Source: Bdellovibrionales bacterium
Lineage (GTDB): Bacteria > Bdellovibrionota > Bdellovibrionia > Bdellovibrionales > UBA1609
Length of the DNA stretch: 41,914 bases
NCBI GenBank assembly: GCA_020850475.1
Contig: JADZEO010000160.1
Location: 1 to 41,914 of the forward strand
Reading direction: 5' to 3'
Position 1 is the first letter of the stretch, and each line of letters starts with the position of its first letter. The notes beneath the pieces are model-generated. The model saw only the letters and a list, made by a program, of their open reading frames with translations, was not told where the DNA came from and did not search any database. The position numbers and the translations under genes are program-made. This document shows positions 34,845 to 41,914 of this stretch, in pieces.

Positions 34845-37121
34845 ATGATGCATTCTAAGTGGAAAAATCTCTTTATCATTTTTGTCATGTTGAGTGCCTT
34901 TTCGGCCTGTACGAGCGTGGCACCTGAGGCCCCCGATGAGGATCTGGCTGAACTCGATGCCGGCAGTGGAGCCGAGGAGGGCGGCGACGACGGCGAGATG
35001 ATGGACGAGGGTGACAGCGCTGATATGGCCGACGAAGGCGATGGTGAGGAATCAGTCGCCGGAGATACCGGGGGCGATGAATTCACCGACGACGAATTCG
35101 CTGAACCAGAGAATGAGACCGAAACCGCTGATGCCGGCCAGGAGCCAGCCGAGGATGAGGGATTAGACGCGGAAGACCCCTTTGCCGAAGAAGAGGCCGC
35201 TGGTGGTGGTGAGGTGGCTGAGCAAGCGGCTCCCACCGAAGAAGCAGCTCCGCTTCCTGAGGAATCAACTGGGGACTCAGCAGCCGGGGGATTTGCTGAG
35301 TCATCAGCTGGTGGGTCGGGTGGTAATGAAATTACCGACATCAAATTTATGGCCAACCAAGCTGGCGGGACCGTCGTTATTGAAACCAGCAGCACGGCCA
35401 AATATCGTACGCGGCAAAATCCAGAATCAAACCAATTTGTCATCGAGATTGCCGGTGCCAATTTGCCGAAGCGACTCAAACGCCCCTATATCATGAAGGA
35501 GTTTCAAGGCGAATTCGCCGCAATTAACGCTTATCAAAACCCAGGCTCCAGTACTGCACGGGTTGTCGTACAGATGCGAAATCCAGGCAAGGCCCTGGTT
35601 CAGCAGGAAGGCAACTCGATTCTGGTTCTCCCGCCCACTCAAGAGAATATGGCTGCCTTCGTTGACGATGCTCAGCCGGGCGAAGTGGCCGAGCAGGATG
35701 AAATGAAAGCCGCGGTCGAGGAGGAAGATAAAACTCCTTCCTATGATGTTGCCAAGGCCGAGCATGATGAAAAAGTTCTGGGCTCGCGCACACTCGATGA
35801 GTTTCTCACAGGTAATAATCGCTTTTATGGCCGAAACCTCTCGATCCAAACCAAGGACGCCGACGTTCGCGATGCACTTAATTTTATCGCCGAGTACTCG
35901 GGCGTAAACATGATTATTAGTGACGACGTGGGTGGTTCGATTTCTCTCAAACTCCGGGACGTCCCGTGGGACCAAGCGCTGGTAACCATCATGCGCGCCA
36001 AGCGGTTAGGCTACATTCGTCAGGGGAACGTCATTCGCATTTCGACACTGGGCACCCTTCAGGCCGAGGCTGATTCCGCACGGGCAATTATTCAGTCACA
36101 AAAATCACTCATCCCGATTCGAGTGAAAGTCATCCCAGTTTCCTATGCCGTCGTTGAAGATTTGGCCCGTCAGTTGACCCCTTTCCTCTCTGAAGGCCGC
36201 GGTAAAATTGCGGGAGACAACCGCACCAGTTCACTCATCGTCACTGACACCGACGAAGTTATCAATCGGGTGGCTCGGTTGGTGAAGAGCTTAGATATTC
36301 CTCCGATGCAGGTCATGATCGAAGGCAAAATCGTCGAAGCCCAAGAACAGTTCCAGCGCACCATCGGCGTCAACTGGGGATTTGACGGCGAAACGATGAC
36401 GTTAAGTGATACCGGTGGAGCCAATGGTGGCCCTCTGGATTTGCGCACCACTTTCAGTGTCAATCCAGTTGGTCGGGATTCGCTCCGTGGTAACCCCTTC
36501 GCGCTCAACCTCAGTGTCGGGCGACTCGACTTTTTGGGCGAGCTGAGTGCCGTATTGTCGTTGGCCGAGACGGAGAATGTGGCCAAGGTCCTGTCCTCTC
36601 CAAGGATCGTCACCCTCAACAAGCAGCCAGCCGAAATCACCCAAGAGAGCCAGGTGCTGACCAAATCAACAGTGGTCGACCAAACCGGCAGTTCAAAGAC
36701 CCAAATCGAGCGAACTCCAGTGGCACTCAACCTTAAAGTCACTCCGCAGATCACCGCCGTCGGAAGCGTCATTCTTGATGTGGATGTCAAACGCCAATTC
36801 GCTGGTGGTGTGGTCGACACCGCGTCCTTAGCTCGCGCCATTAATACCCGACAGGCAAAGACCAAGGTGTTGGTCGACAACGGCCAAACAGCGGTCATTG
36901 GCGGAGTCTACCAGAGTGACAACACTCAGTCGGATACCGGCGTTCCAGTCCTTAAGGACTTGCCGGTCGTCGGCTGGCTATTCAAAGCTCGCGGTCGTGA
37001 TTACCAAAAGAACGAACTACTCATCTTCCTCACGCCTAGGATTATTAGTTTTGGGGGAAAGGGTGAGAGTGGCGGCATGGAGACGTCCTCAGCGACCGAT
37101 CTCAACGAAGGCGCCGGCTGA
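34845..37121 (+). CDS. pilQ: Type IV pilus secretin PilQ, with lipobox and acidic N-terminal region
   Basis: A 758-residue outer-membrane secretin. The signal sequence ends in AFSAC, which fits a lipobox with Cys22. Residues 31-140 contain 46 Asp/Glu (my count), and no Lys or Arg occurs between residues 8 and 166. An AMIN domain (about 162-262), an STN domain (about 330-402), a secretin N domain (about 425-500) and the gate-forming secretin core (about 560-740, with KVLSSPRIVTLNKQPAEI and LLIFLTPRII) follow. PilQ forms the pilus exit pore. AGGAG lies eight bases before the first ATG. A stable hairpin overlaps its stop codon. Confidence 0.95.
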   Translation: MMHSKWKNLFIIFVMLSAFSACTSVAPEAPDEDLAELDAGSGAEEGGDDGEMMDEGDSADMADEGDGEESVAGDTGGDEFTDDEFAEPENETETADAGQEPAEDEGLDAEDPFAEEEAAGGGEVAEQAAPTEEAAPLPEESTGDSAAGGFAESSAGGSGGNEITDIKFMANQAGGTVVIETSSTAKYRTRQNPESNQFVIEIAGANLPKRLKRPYIMKEFQGEFAAINAYQNPGSSTARVVVQMRNPGKALVQQEGNSILVLPPTQENMAAFVDDAQPGEVAEQDEMKAAVEEEDKTPSYDVAKAEHDEKVLGSRTLDEFLTGNNRFYGRNLSIQTKDADVRDALNFIAEYSGVNMIISDDVGGSISLKLRDVPWDQALVTIMRAKRLGYIRQGNVIRISTLGTLQAEADSARAIIQSQKSLIPIRVKVIPVSYAVVEDLARQLTPFLSEGRGKIAGDNRTSSLIVTDTDEVINRVARLVKSLDIPPMQVMIEGKIVEAQEQFQRTIGVNWGFDGETMTLSDTGGANGGPLDLRTTFSVNPVGRDSLRGNPFALNLSVGRLDFLGELSAVLSLAETENVAKVLSSPRIVTLNKQPAEITQESQVLTKSTVVDQTGSSKTQIERTPVALNLKVTPQITAVGSVILDVDVKRQFAGGVVDTASLARAINTRQAKTKVLVDNGQTAVIGGVYQSDNTQSDTGVPVLKDLPVVGWLFKARGRDYQKNELLIFLTPRIISFGGKGESGGMETSSATDLNEGAG

Positions 37122-37129
37122 ACGGCGCC
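37110..37129 (+). terminator. GC-rich hairpin at the pilQ stop codon
   Basis: GGCGCCG and CGGCGCC form a perfect 7-bp stem with loop GCTGAA, spanning the stop. No T-run follows, so it could end transcription only weakly or instead protect the RNA 3' end. It lies between converging genes. Confidence 0.4.
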
Positions 37130-37144
37130 TCGCAACCAGCTCAA

Positions 37145-37705
37145 TCACTGCGTCGTGAACGTGAGTTCTTTATCAAACCGCTCTTTGGGATCGGTTGCTT
37201 TGCCAACCCAACCCTGCACTTCAACTTTCACTTTGTAGCTGAAGTTATCGACGTTGGCGGGCAGAGTATGGATATACCAAGTGACGTCTGTAAAGCGACT
37301 GGCTGATCGGCCGGGACCGATTTCCTCTAAGTAAGTCACATTGGTACCCAGGTCATCCAGCGAAAGCTCTGAGGTTGTCGAAGTGGATTCAGTGCCTTTG
37401 CGACCCGTGACCGTAAATTTAAAGTTGACGATCGTAATGTACTCACTGGAGTTATTCTTCACCGTATAACTGAAGGGGAACCAGGGTGCGGTAATCTCCT
37501 CAGTTTGAAAGGTGTCGGGGTCGCCGTCGCCGTCTTCAATGCGGAGGGTGAAATCAGTGTCAATCACCACCGGCCGCTCCGGCACCACACTGACGTCGAC
37601 CTTGCTGGCCACGCCAGAACCCCCCGAGCAGTGAATACTTGCGGTACTCATTAGCGCAAGAAGCACAGGCAAAATGAATTTTCTAAGCTGTGTTGAATGC
37701 TTCAT
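37145..37705 (-). CDS. Secreted protein of unknown function
   Basis: A 186-residue protein with a signal peptide (KFILPVLLALMSTASIHCS). The cysteine follows a histidine, which is unusual for a lipobox, so lipidation is doubtful. The mature part is all-beta in appearance, with alternating polar/hydrophobic strands (FPFSYTVKNNSSEYITIVNF) and an acidic GDGDPDTFQ loop, suggesting an immunoglobulin-like fold. No family is recognised. A very good ribosome site (GAGGAGGG) stands upstream of the ATG. It converges with pilQ and diverges from rarA; a pilus-related role is only a guess from position. Confidence 0.75.
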   Translation of the reverse strand: MKHSTQLRKFILPVLLALMSTASIHCSGGSGVASKVDVSVVPERPVVIDTDFTLRIEDGDGDPDTFQTEEITAPWFPFSYTVKNNSSEYITIVNFKFTVTGRKGTESTSTTSELSLDDLGTNVTYLEEIGPGRSASRFTDVTWYIHTLPANVDNFSYKVKVEVQGWVGKATDPKERFDKELTFTTQ

Positions 37706-37891
37706 TGAGGCGCCCTCCTCACTCTACTTATCGACAACCCTCGTCGTTCTATTGAGTCTTTTGCCCTGATTTCTGATAGTTGCGCTAAAATTTCTGCAAT
37801 GTTTGCTGGACCATGCTTCAGATTGATACGACATGAGGTCCCAGTCGGCAGGAAGGGTTGAATTTTGCGGGCGGACCCCCTATGAAAGGGT

Positions 37892-39241
37892 ATGGACTTG
37901 TTTTCCGCCGTCGACCAAAATCCAGGTGCTGATCGGCCTTTGGCCGAGCGCTTGCGCCCGCGCCAGTTTTCCGAGTTCTTTGGCCATCACAAGATTTTGG
38001 GGCCGCAGTCGGCTTTACGTCAGCAAATTGAAAAGGGCGAATCGCTCCCGAACCTCATTTTGTGGGGCCCCCCAGGGACGGGCAAAACGACCTTCAGCCG
38101 CTTACTCGCGCGTTACGTGCAAGCCGAATTCTTGGAAGTGAGTGCCGTCGATACGGGGGCGAAGGAACTCAAGCGTTTAGGAGAAGAAGCGCGCTTTCGC
38201 CGTCTTGGACATCAACGCAAAACTCTGCTCTTTATCGACGAAATTCATCGCCTCAATAAAGCTCAACAAGACGTGCTGTTGCCCTACACCGAACGTGGCG
38301 ACTTTATTTTGGTCGGTGCCACGACGGAAAACCCTGCCTATGAACTGAATTCGGCATTATTGAGCCGCTCGCGAATTCTAATCTTTGAGCGACTCCAAGA
38401 AGTTGACTTGCTGGCCATTCTCCAACGCGCGTGTCAGCTCCTTGGCCCCTCACCAGAGTCCTTGCTCCAACCCGAGGCAATCCAGGCCATTCTCCAAGGT
38501 GCGGACGGAGACGCTCGCCAACTGATTGGTTGGATGGATCAAGTTCATCAGCACTTTTCCAACTCCAACCCCTCGGCGAATGAGTTTCCCTTAAACGCCG
38601 ACCGCCTTTGGGAAATCTGCTCGCGATCCGTAGTTCGGTACGACAAGAGTGGCGATGCCCACTACGACTGTATTTCGGCTTTTATTAAGAGCATTCGCGG
38701 GAGTGATCCGGATGCCGGCCTCTATTATCTCGCCCGCATGTTAGCCGGAGGCGAAAACCCGGTTTTTATCGCCCGCCGCCTCATCATTTTGGCGTCCGAA
38801 GATGTTGGCAATGCCGACCCTCGCGCGCTCTCCGTCGCCGTGGCGGGTTTACAGGCTGTTGAAGCCATCGGGTTGCCCGAAGGCGCGATTAGCCTCGCTC
38901 AGGTGGTTACCTACTTAGCCTGCGCTCCCAAGTCCAACCGCAGCTATGAGGGGCTCAAAAAAGCTCAAGACTACGTCGCTCAAACCGGCACTCTCCCAGT
39001 CCCTTTTTCTTTGCGTTCGGCTCCAAATCGGGCGGCTCGTGAAATGGGACTTGGGCAAGGCTACCGCTATTCCCATGACGGGCCGACGGGGTGGGTGCCG
39101 CAGCCCTTTTTGCCCGAGTCAGCTCAGGGGCAGGTGTTCTACGAACCCTCCACGCGCGGTTTTGAAAAGACCATGGCCCAGTATCTCGAGTGGATGAAGC
39201 AATCTCTCAAAACGTCCTCGAGCACCTCTCTCGACGAGTAG
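37892..39241 (+). CDS. rarA: Replication-associated recombination protein RarA (MgsA)
   Basis: A 449-residue AAA+ ATPase, the normal length. Walker A GPPGTGKTT (59-67), Walker B LLFIDEIHRLNKAQQD, sensor motif GATTENPAYELNSALLSR and the C-terminal tetramerisation region (HYDCISAFIKSIRGSDPDAGLYYLARML, split over helices) are present. RarA acts at stalled replication forks with single-strand-binding protein. AAAGG lies shortly before the ATG. TTGAGT and GATAGT, 17 bases apart at 37752-37780, are a weak promoter candidate. Confidence 0.96.
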   Translation: MDLFSAVDQNPGADRPLAERLRPRQFSEFFGHHKILGPQSALRQQIEKGESLPNLILWGPPGTGKTTFSRLLARYVQAEFLEVSAVDTGAKELKRLGEEARFRRLGHQRKTLLFIDEIHRLNKAQQDVLLPYTERGDFILVGATTENPAYELNSALLSRSRILIFERLQEVDLLAILQRACQLLGPSPESLLQPEAIQAILQGADGDARQLIGWMDQVHQHFSNSNPSANEFPLNADRLWEICSRSVVRYDKSGDAHYDCISAFIKSIRGSDPDAGLYYLARMLAGGENPVFIARRLIILASEDVGNADPRALSVAVAGLQAVEAIGLPEGAISLAQVVTYLACAPKSNRSYEGLKKAQDYVAQTGTLPVPFSLRSAPNRAAREMGLGQGYRYSHDGPTGWVPQPFLPESAQGQVFYEPSTRGFEKTMAQYLEWMKQSLKTSSSTSLDE

Positions 39242-39334
39242 GGATGAGATTTATTCGTCAATCAACTGTCTGTCGGTCAGTCAGTGCCTTTGGTGGGTCC
39301 CTTCTATGACGGGTCAGCTCTAATCGGCGGTTGG

Positions 39335-39757
39335 CTAGGGTTTGCGCAGTTCGCCCGACTGAATTCGAGACCAAATTCCCCGAATCTTTTGCTCGATCGT
39401 TTTTCCGGTAAAGGGCTTAACGACGAAGTCGCTCACCCCCATTTGAATGGCCTTCAGAACATATTCGCGCTCGCTCTCAATCGTCACCATCAAAAACGGG
39501 ATGTTTCTGAGTTGATCGTCTTTGAGGCAATCATCGAGGAGAGCTAAACCAGTTTTGTTCGGCATATTCCAATCACTGATGATAAAGCCAAACGGGGCAT
39601 CCGAATTTGCCGCCTCTTTGAGAAGGCTCCAGGCCTTTAAACCGTCTTCGGCCTCAGCGATATTTGAAAAACCCAATTTCTTCAGGATGTCCTTCAGCAA
39701 CGAACGAATCGTCTTAAGATCGTCGACAATCAAAAATCGCGTGTGCTTATCAAACAT
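39335..39757 (-). CDS. CheY-like single-domain response regulator
   Basis: A 140-residue receiver domain with no output domain. The acidic pair Asp12-Asp13, phosphate-accepting Asp62 in ISDWNMP, Thr92 and Lys114 (VVKPF) are all present. The SDWNMP form is that of chemotaxis CheY. It probably passes a phosphate signal to a motor or another protein; no kinase or other chemotaxis gene is in the window. The ATG at 39757 is preferred to a TTG one codon upstream. Tandem 21-bp repeats lie about 100 bases upstream. Confidence 0.9.
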   Translation of the reverse strand: MFDKHTRFLIVDDLKTIRSLLKDILKKLGFSNIAEAEDGLKAWSLLKEAANSDAPFGFIISDWNMPNKTGLALLDDCLKDDQLRNIPFLMVTIESEREYVLKAIQMGVSDFVVKPFTGKTIEQKIRGIWSRIQSGELRKP

Positions 39758-39857
39758 CAATCAATACCCATTCAATAAAATCGCATTAAGCTTAAGCAAA
39801 GATTACCATTCTCGTCTTCACTCTTGTAGGAACTTGTGAGCGAGCATTCAGCTTTGG

Positions 39858-39910
39858 TCGAGTCGAGTTAATTATGAATCGAGTCCAGTTGATTATGACT
39901 CGAATCGAGC
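39858..39910. repeat. 21-bp tandem direct repeat, two full copies and a partial third
   Basis: Copies at 39858-39878 and 39879-39899 share the core TCGAGTCnAGTTnATTATGA with three differences in 21; ten bases of a third copy follow at 39900 (TCGAATCGAG). Part of the array is also an imperfect palindrome (39876-39885 against 39897-39906). It lies between the end of the cupin gene and the start of the CheY-like gene. Confidence 0.85.
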
Positions 39911-39918
39911 GCGCCCAC

Positions 39919-40224
39919 TCAATAGGTTTTGCTGGCGCACACGCAAACACAGGGTTCCGTTCCTTCCACTTTTTTTGAGTGACGTGTATTGGAGGGAATG
40001 ACGATCTTATCTCCGGCTCGAAGCAAAAGCTTGTTACCGGCAACATCAATCACCAACTGACCAGACGCCACCATGCGAACCTCATCAAACGGATGACGGT
40101 GGTTAGCAACAAATGCCCCGGGTTCAAACACCTCTTCAAAGGGTTCTAGCCCTTCGGCTGAAAACATCATGTGGATCTGTTTTCGATCCGGGACCAACGG
40201 CGCTTGCCATCTGGATACAATCAT
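39919..40224 (-). CDS. Small single-domain cupin
   Basis: A 101-residue cupin barrel. Motif 1 is GAFVANHRHPFDEV with His42, His44 and Glu48, and motif 2 ends with PSNTRH (His82), the usual metal ligands, so it probably binds a metal. The C-terminus is cysteine-rich (CVCVCAS). Such small cupins can be enzymes, sugar-binding or sensing proteins; nothing shows which. The ATG at 40224 has GGGAG about eight bases upstream; a GTG at 40233 is possible. It stands upstream of the CheY-like gene on the same strand but is separated by 161 bases containing the repeats. Confidence 0.85.
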   Translation of the reverse strand: MIVSRWQAPLVPDRKQIHMMFSAEGLEPFEEVFEPGAFVANHRHPFDEVRMVASGQLVIDVAGNKLLLRAGDKIVIPSNTRHSKKVEGTEPCVCVCASKTY

Positions 40225-40361
40225 CAAAAACACTCCCTGGTTGGCGTATCATCCCGAAACGCCTTACTTGGATACAGGACAATTAACCAAAAATACATGG
40301 AAAGCTCAAGTCTTAGCGGTCCCACGACGACAACTTAGTACAGGTTTTTCCTGATAGGAGA

Positions 40362-40892
40362 GTGAAACCTTTGTCTAAGGGCACAAAACCAGGCGACGCC
40401 AATACCGTTGCCGAAACAATCCTTACTTACGTTGAAGACACAGCAGGCTTAGTGAATTGCGGCTCCTCTACTGAGAAGCTCCAGATCTTTCAAAAAGCAG
40501 ACGGCAAGAGCCTCTCCTTTGAAGTCCTCGACATCGACGAAGTCATTCCCCGCACTGATTCCGAAGGGAAACCATTCCTTCAGGTCAACTTTCTCTCTGG
40601 AAAAAAGATCTTACTCACCGACACGTTGGTGGGCTTCAAGCCAGCCGTAAATCCAGGTCTCGACATGGGCAAATTGCCCTCTGTAGTGACCACACCCGAC
40701 CTCATATCGGTCGTCGAAGCGATCGAGGAATCAATGAGTTCTACTGAGACCGAGCCCGAGGAAATTGAAGTTCTTCGCCGAGTCTTTGGTAGTGTTCTCG
40801 AGGGCGGCGAAGCTGTTGGCTTCGATCTCACGTCCGAGCGAGTGTGGCTCACACGACTCACACACCAGTCGGGACAAAGGCACACGGCCTAA
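40362..40892 (+). CDS. Unknown acidic protein
   Basis: A 176-residue cytoplasmic protein, or 173 if the TTG at 40371 is used, which is better spaced from AGGAG at 40356 than the GTG at 40362. No signal peptide, membrane helix or known domain is seen. The N-terminal half looks like a small beta-rich domain (LQIFQKADGKSLSFEVLDID, FLQVNFLSGKKILLTD), the C-terminal half is acidic and helical (VVEAIEESMSSTETEPEEIE). It diverges from the cupin gene and precedes the tRNA. Function unknown. Confidence 0.65.
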   Translation: MKPLSKGTKPGDANTVAETILTYVEDTAGLVNCGSSTEKLQIFQKADGKSLSFEVLDIDEVIPRTDSEGKPFLQVNFLSGKKILLTDTLVGFKPAVNPGLDMGKLPSVVTTPDLISVVEAIEESMSSTETEPEEIEVLRRVFGSVLEGGEAVGFDLTSERVWLTRLTHQSGQRHTA

Positions 40893-41069
40893 CTTATCAA
40901 CCAGTCTCTCGTCTCCAGCTGAAGAATCCCATCCCCCTACCCCCATTCGGTGTCGACAACTTCTTTGACAGTACATTTTTCCGACCAAGGTCTATTCAAA
41001 ACCCATTGAATACCTGTTGACCAAACCCAGGAAATTAGGCACATTTCCGCGAAGACCAAACATGCCAGT

Positions 41070-41145
<76 letters not shown>

Positions 41146-41334
41146 AATCTTGGTAATTTCAAATACTTGAAGCCTAATCGGGACGTGCCTATAGGGGATC
41201 ACTGACCCAGATTCGGCGAGGGTAAATGAGGTTCGCGTAGGGGATGTTGTGGTCCTTGGAATTGCTTGCGGTGAGGCAAAATTTCAGACTTGGTAAGATG
41301 CTTAAAAAGCTCGAAAAAAAAGTTAAAAAGCGTG

Positions 41335-41363
41335 TTGACCAGGTTCCCTCATTGCTCTATTTT
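41335..41363 (+). promoter_or_regulatory. rRNA operon promoter
   Basis: TTGACC and TATTTT are separated by 17 bases. Upstream lies an A-rich tract (AAAAAGCTCGAAAAAAAAG) like an UP element. Position before boxA and the 16S gene supports it. Confidence 0.78.
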
Positions 41364-41380
41364 CTCAGGCTCTCGAATTT

Positions 41381-41390
41381 TGCTCTTTGA
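41381..41390 (+). promoter_or_regulatory. boxA antitermination signal
   Basis: TGCTCTTTGA matches the rRNA boxA consensus (TGCTCTTTA) in its first eight bases. It lies in the rRNA leader and would recruit NusB-S10 for antitermination. Confidence 0.8.
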
Positions 41391-41550
41391 AAACTGAATA
41401 GCTAGTCAAATATGGTTTTGGGTCCCTGCAGGGACGACTACTTCGGTAGTCAGATCTGTAAGGGTCAATTTATTAAGCTAAGCGTATGATAGTCTCCCTC
41501 TCGGGGGAGAACAGAATGCGCTCTTTTATTGAAATTTGATTTTCAAATTT

Positions 41551-41914
<364 letters not shown>

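Larger units (their letters stand above)
41146..41550 (+). other. rRNA upstream region and leader (no gene)
   Basis: A 405-base stretch without a coding frame worth calling. The first 180 bases show no clear element except a small hairpin after the tRNA (TTCAAATACTTGAA). Then come an A-rich UP-like tract (41301-41330), the rRNA promoter, boxA and four leader hairpins: GTCCCTGCAGGGAC (41422-41435), a UUCG tetraloop hairpin (41436-41451), TCTCCC/GGGAGA (41493-41510), and AAATTTGA/TCAAATTT (41532-41550) ending right at the mature 16S start. Confidence 0.8.

Noticed and set aside
37625-37640. Lipobox in the 186-residue secreted protein
   Set aside because: The residue before Cys is His, which signal peptidase II rarely accepts; called as secreted, lipidation left open.
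41017-41045. tRNA-Ala promoter with TTGACC at 41017
   Set aside because: The -35 is good, but no acceptable -10 lies 16-18 bases downstream; not listed as a feature.

Overview
The window looks like a chromosomal segment of a Bdellovibrionota bacterium (Bdellovibrio-like, formerly classed with the Deltaproteobacteria). The evidence is the start of a 16S rRNA gene at the right edge, a complete Glt/Agl gliding-motility gene set of the kind known from Myxococcus and Bdellovibrio, and a pilH-pilI-pilD-pilMNOPQ order like the Myxococcus pil cluster. Base composition and gene style are even throughout. I see no insertion sequence, prophage, CRISPR array or broken gene, so this is core-genome territory, but with several unusual arrangements.

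Left part (1-13.2 kb): a small membrane-anchored protein of unknown function and an outer-membrane beta-barrel protein are followed by one long, tightly packed plus-strand unit. It encodes a second beta-barrel, three periplasmic TPR proteins (GltC/GltD/GltE-like), a small secreted protein (GltF-like), an FHA/transmembrane/TonB-like protein (GltG-like) and a TolQ-TolR-type proton-driven motor (AglR, AglQ, AglS). In Myxococcus these parts are spread over several loci; here motor, periplasmic links and outer-membrane barrels sit together. Facing this unit on the other strand is a GYF-GYF-PilZ protein, a possible c-di-GMP-responsive adaptor.

Middle (13.3-29.1 kb): housekeeping operons. An lptC-lptA fusion is followed by lptB, rpoN (sigma-54), an O6-alkylguanine-DNA alkyltransferase and hpf, ending in a strong terminator. 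Then come metK, a ribbon-helix-helix protein, lepA and three consecutive signal peptidase I genes, the third of which lacks the catalytic serine. After these come pyrB, carA, an unknown gene and carB, a pyrimidine/carbamoyl-phosphate unit with an uncharacterised protein between the two synthetase subunits.

Right part (29.3-41.9 kb): an ABC transporter pair (PilH/PilI-like), the prepilin peptidase PilD, and pilMNOPQ behind a near-consensus promoter. PilQ has a lipobox and a very acidic N-terminal region. After pilQ come a secreted protein on the minus strand, rarA, a CheY-like receiver and a small cupin (both minus strand, separated by 21-bp tandem repeats), and an unknown protein. The window ends with tRNA-Ala(TGC), an rRNA promoter and leader with boxA, and the first 364 bases of 16S rRNA.

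Taken together, the window holds two surface-motility machines (Glt/Agl gliding motor and type IV pilus) around envelope-building (Lpt, signal peptidases) and growth functions. Assignments come from reading motifs and gene order by eye; no database search was run.
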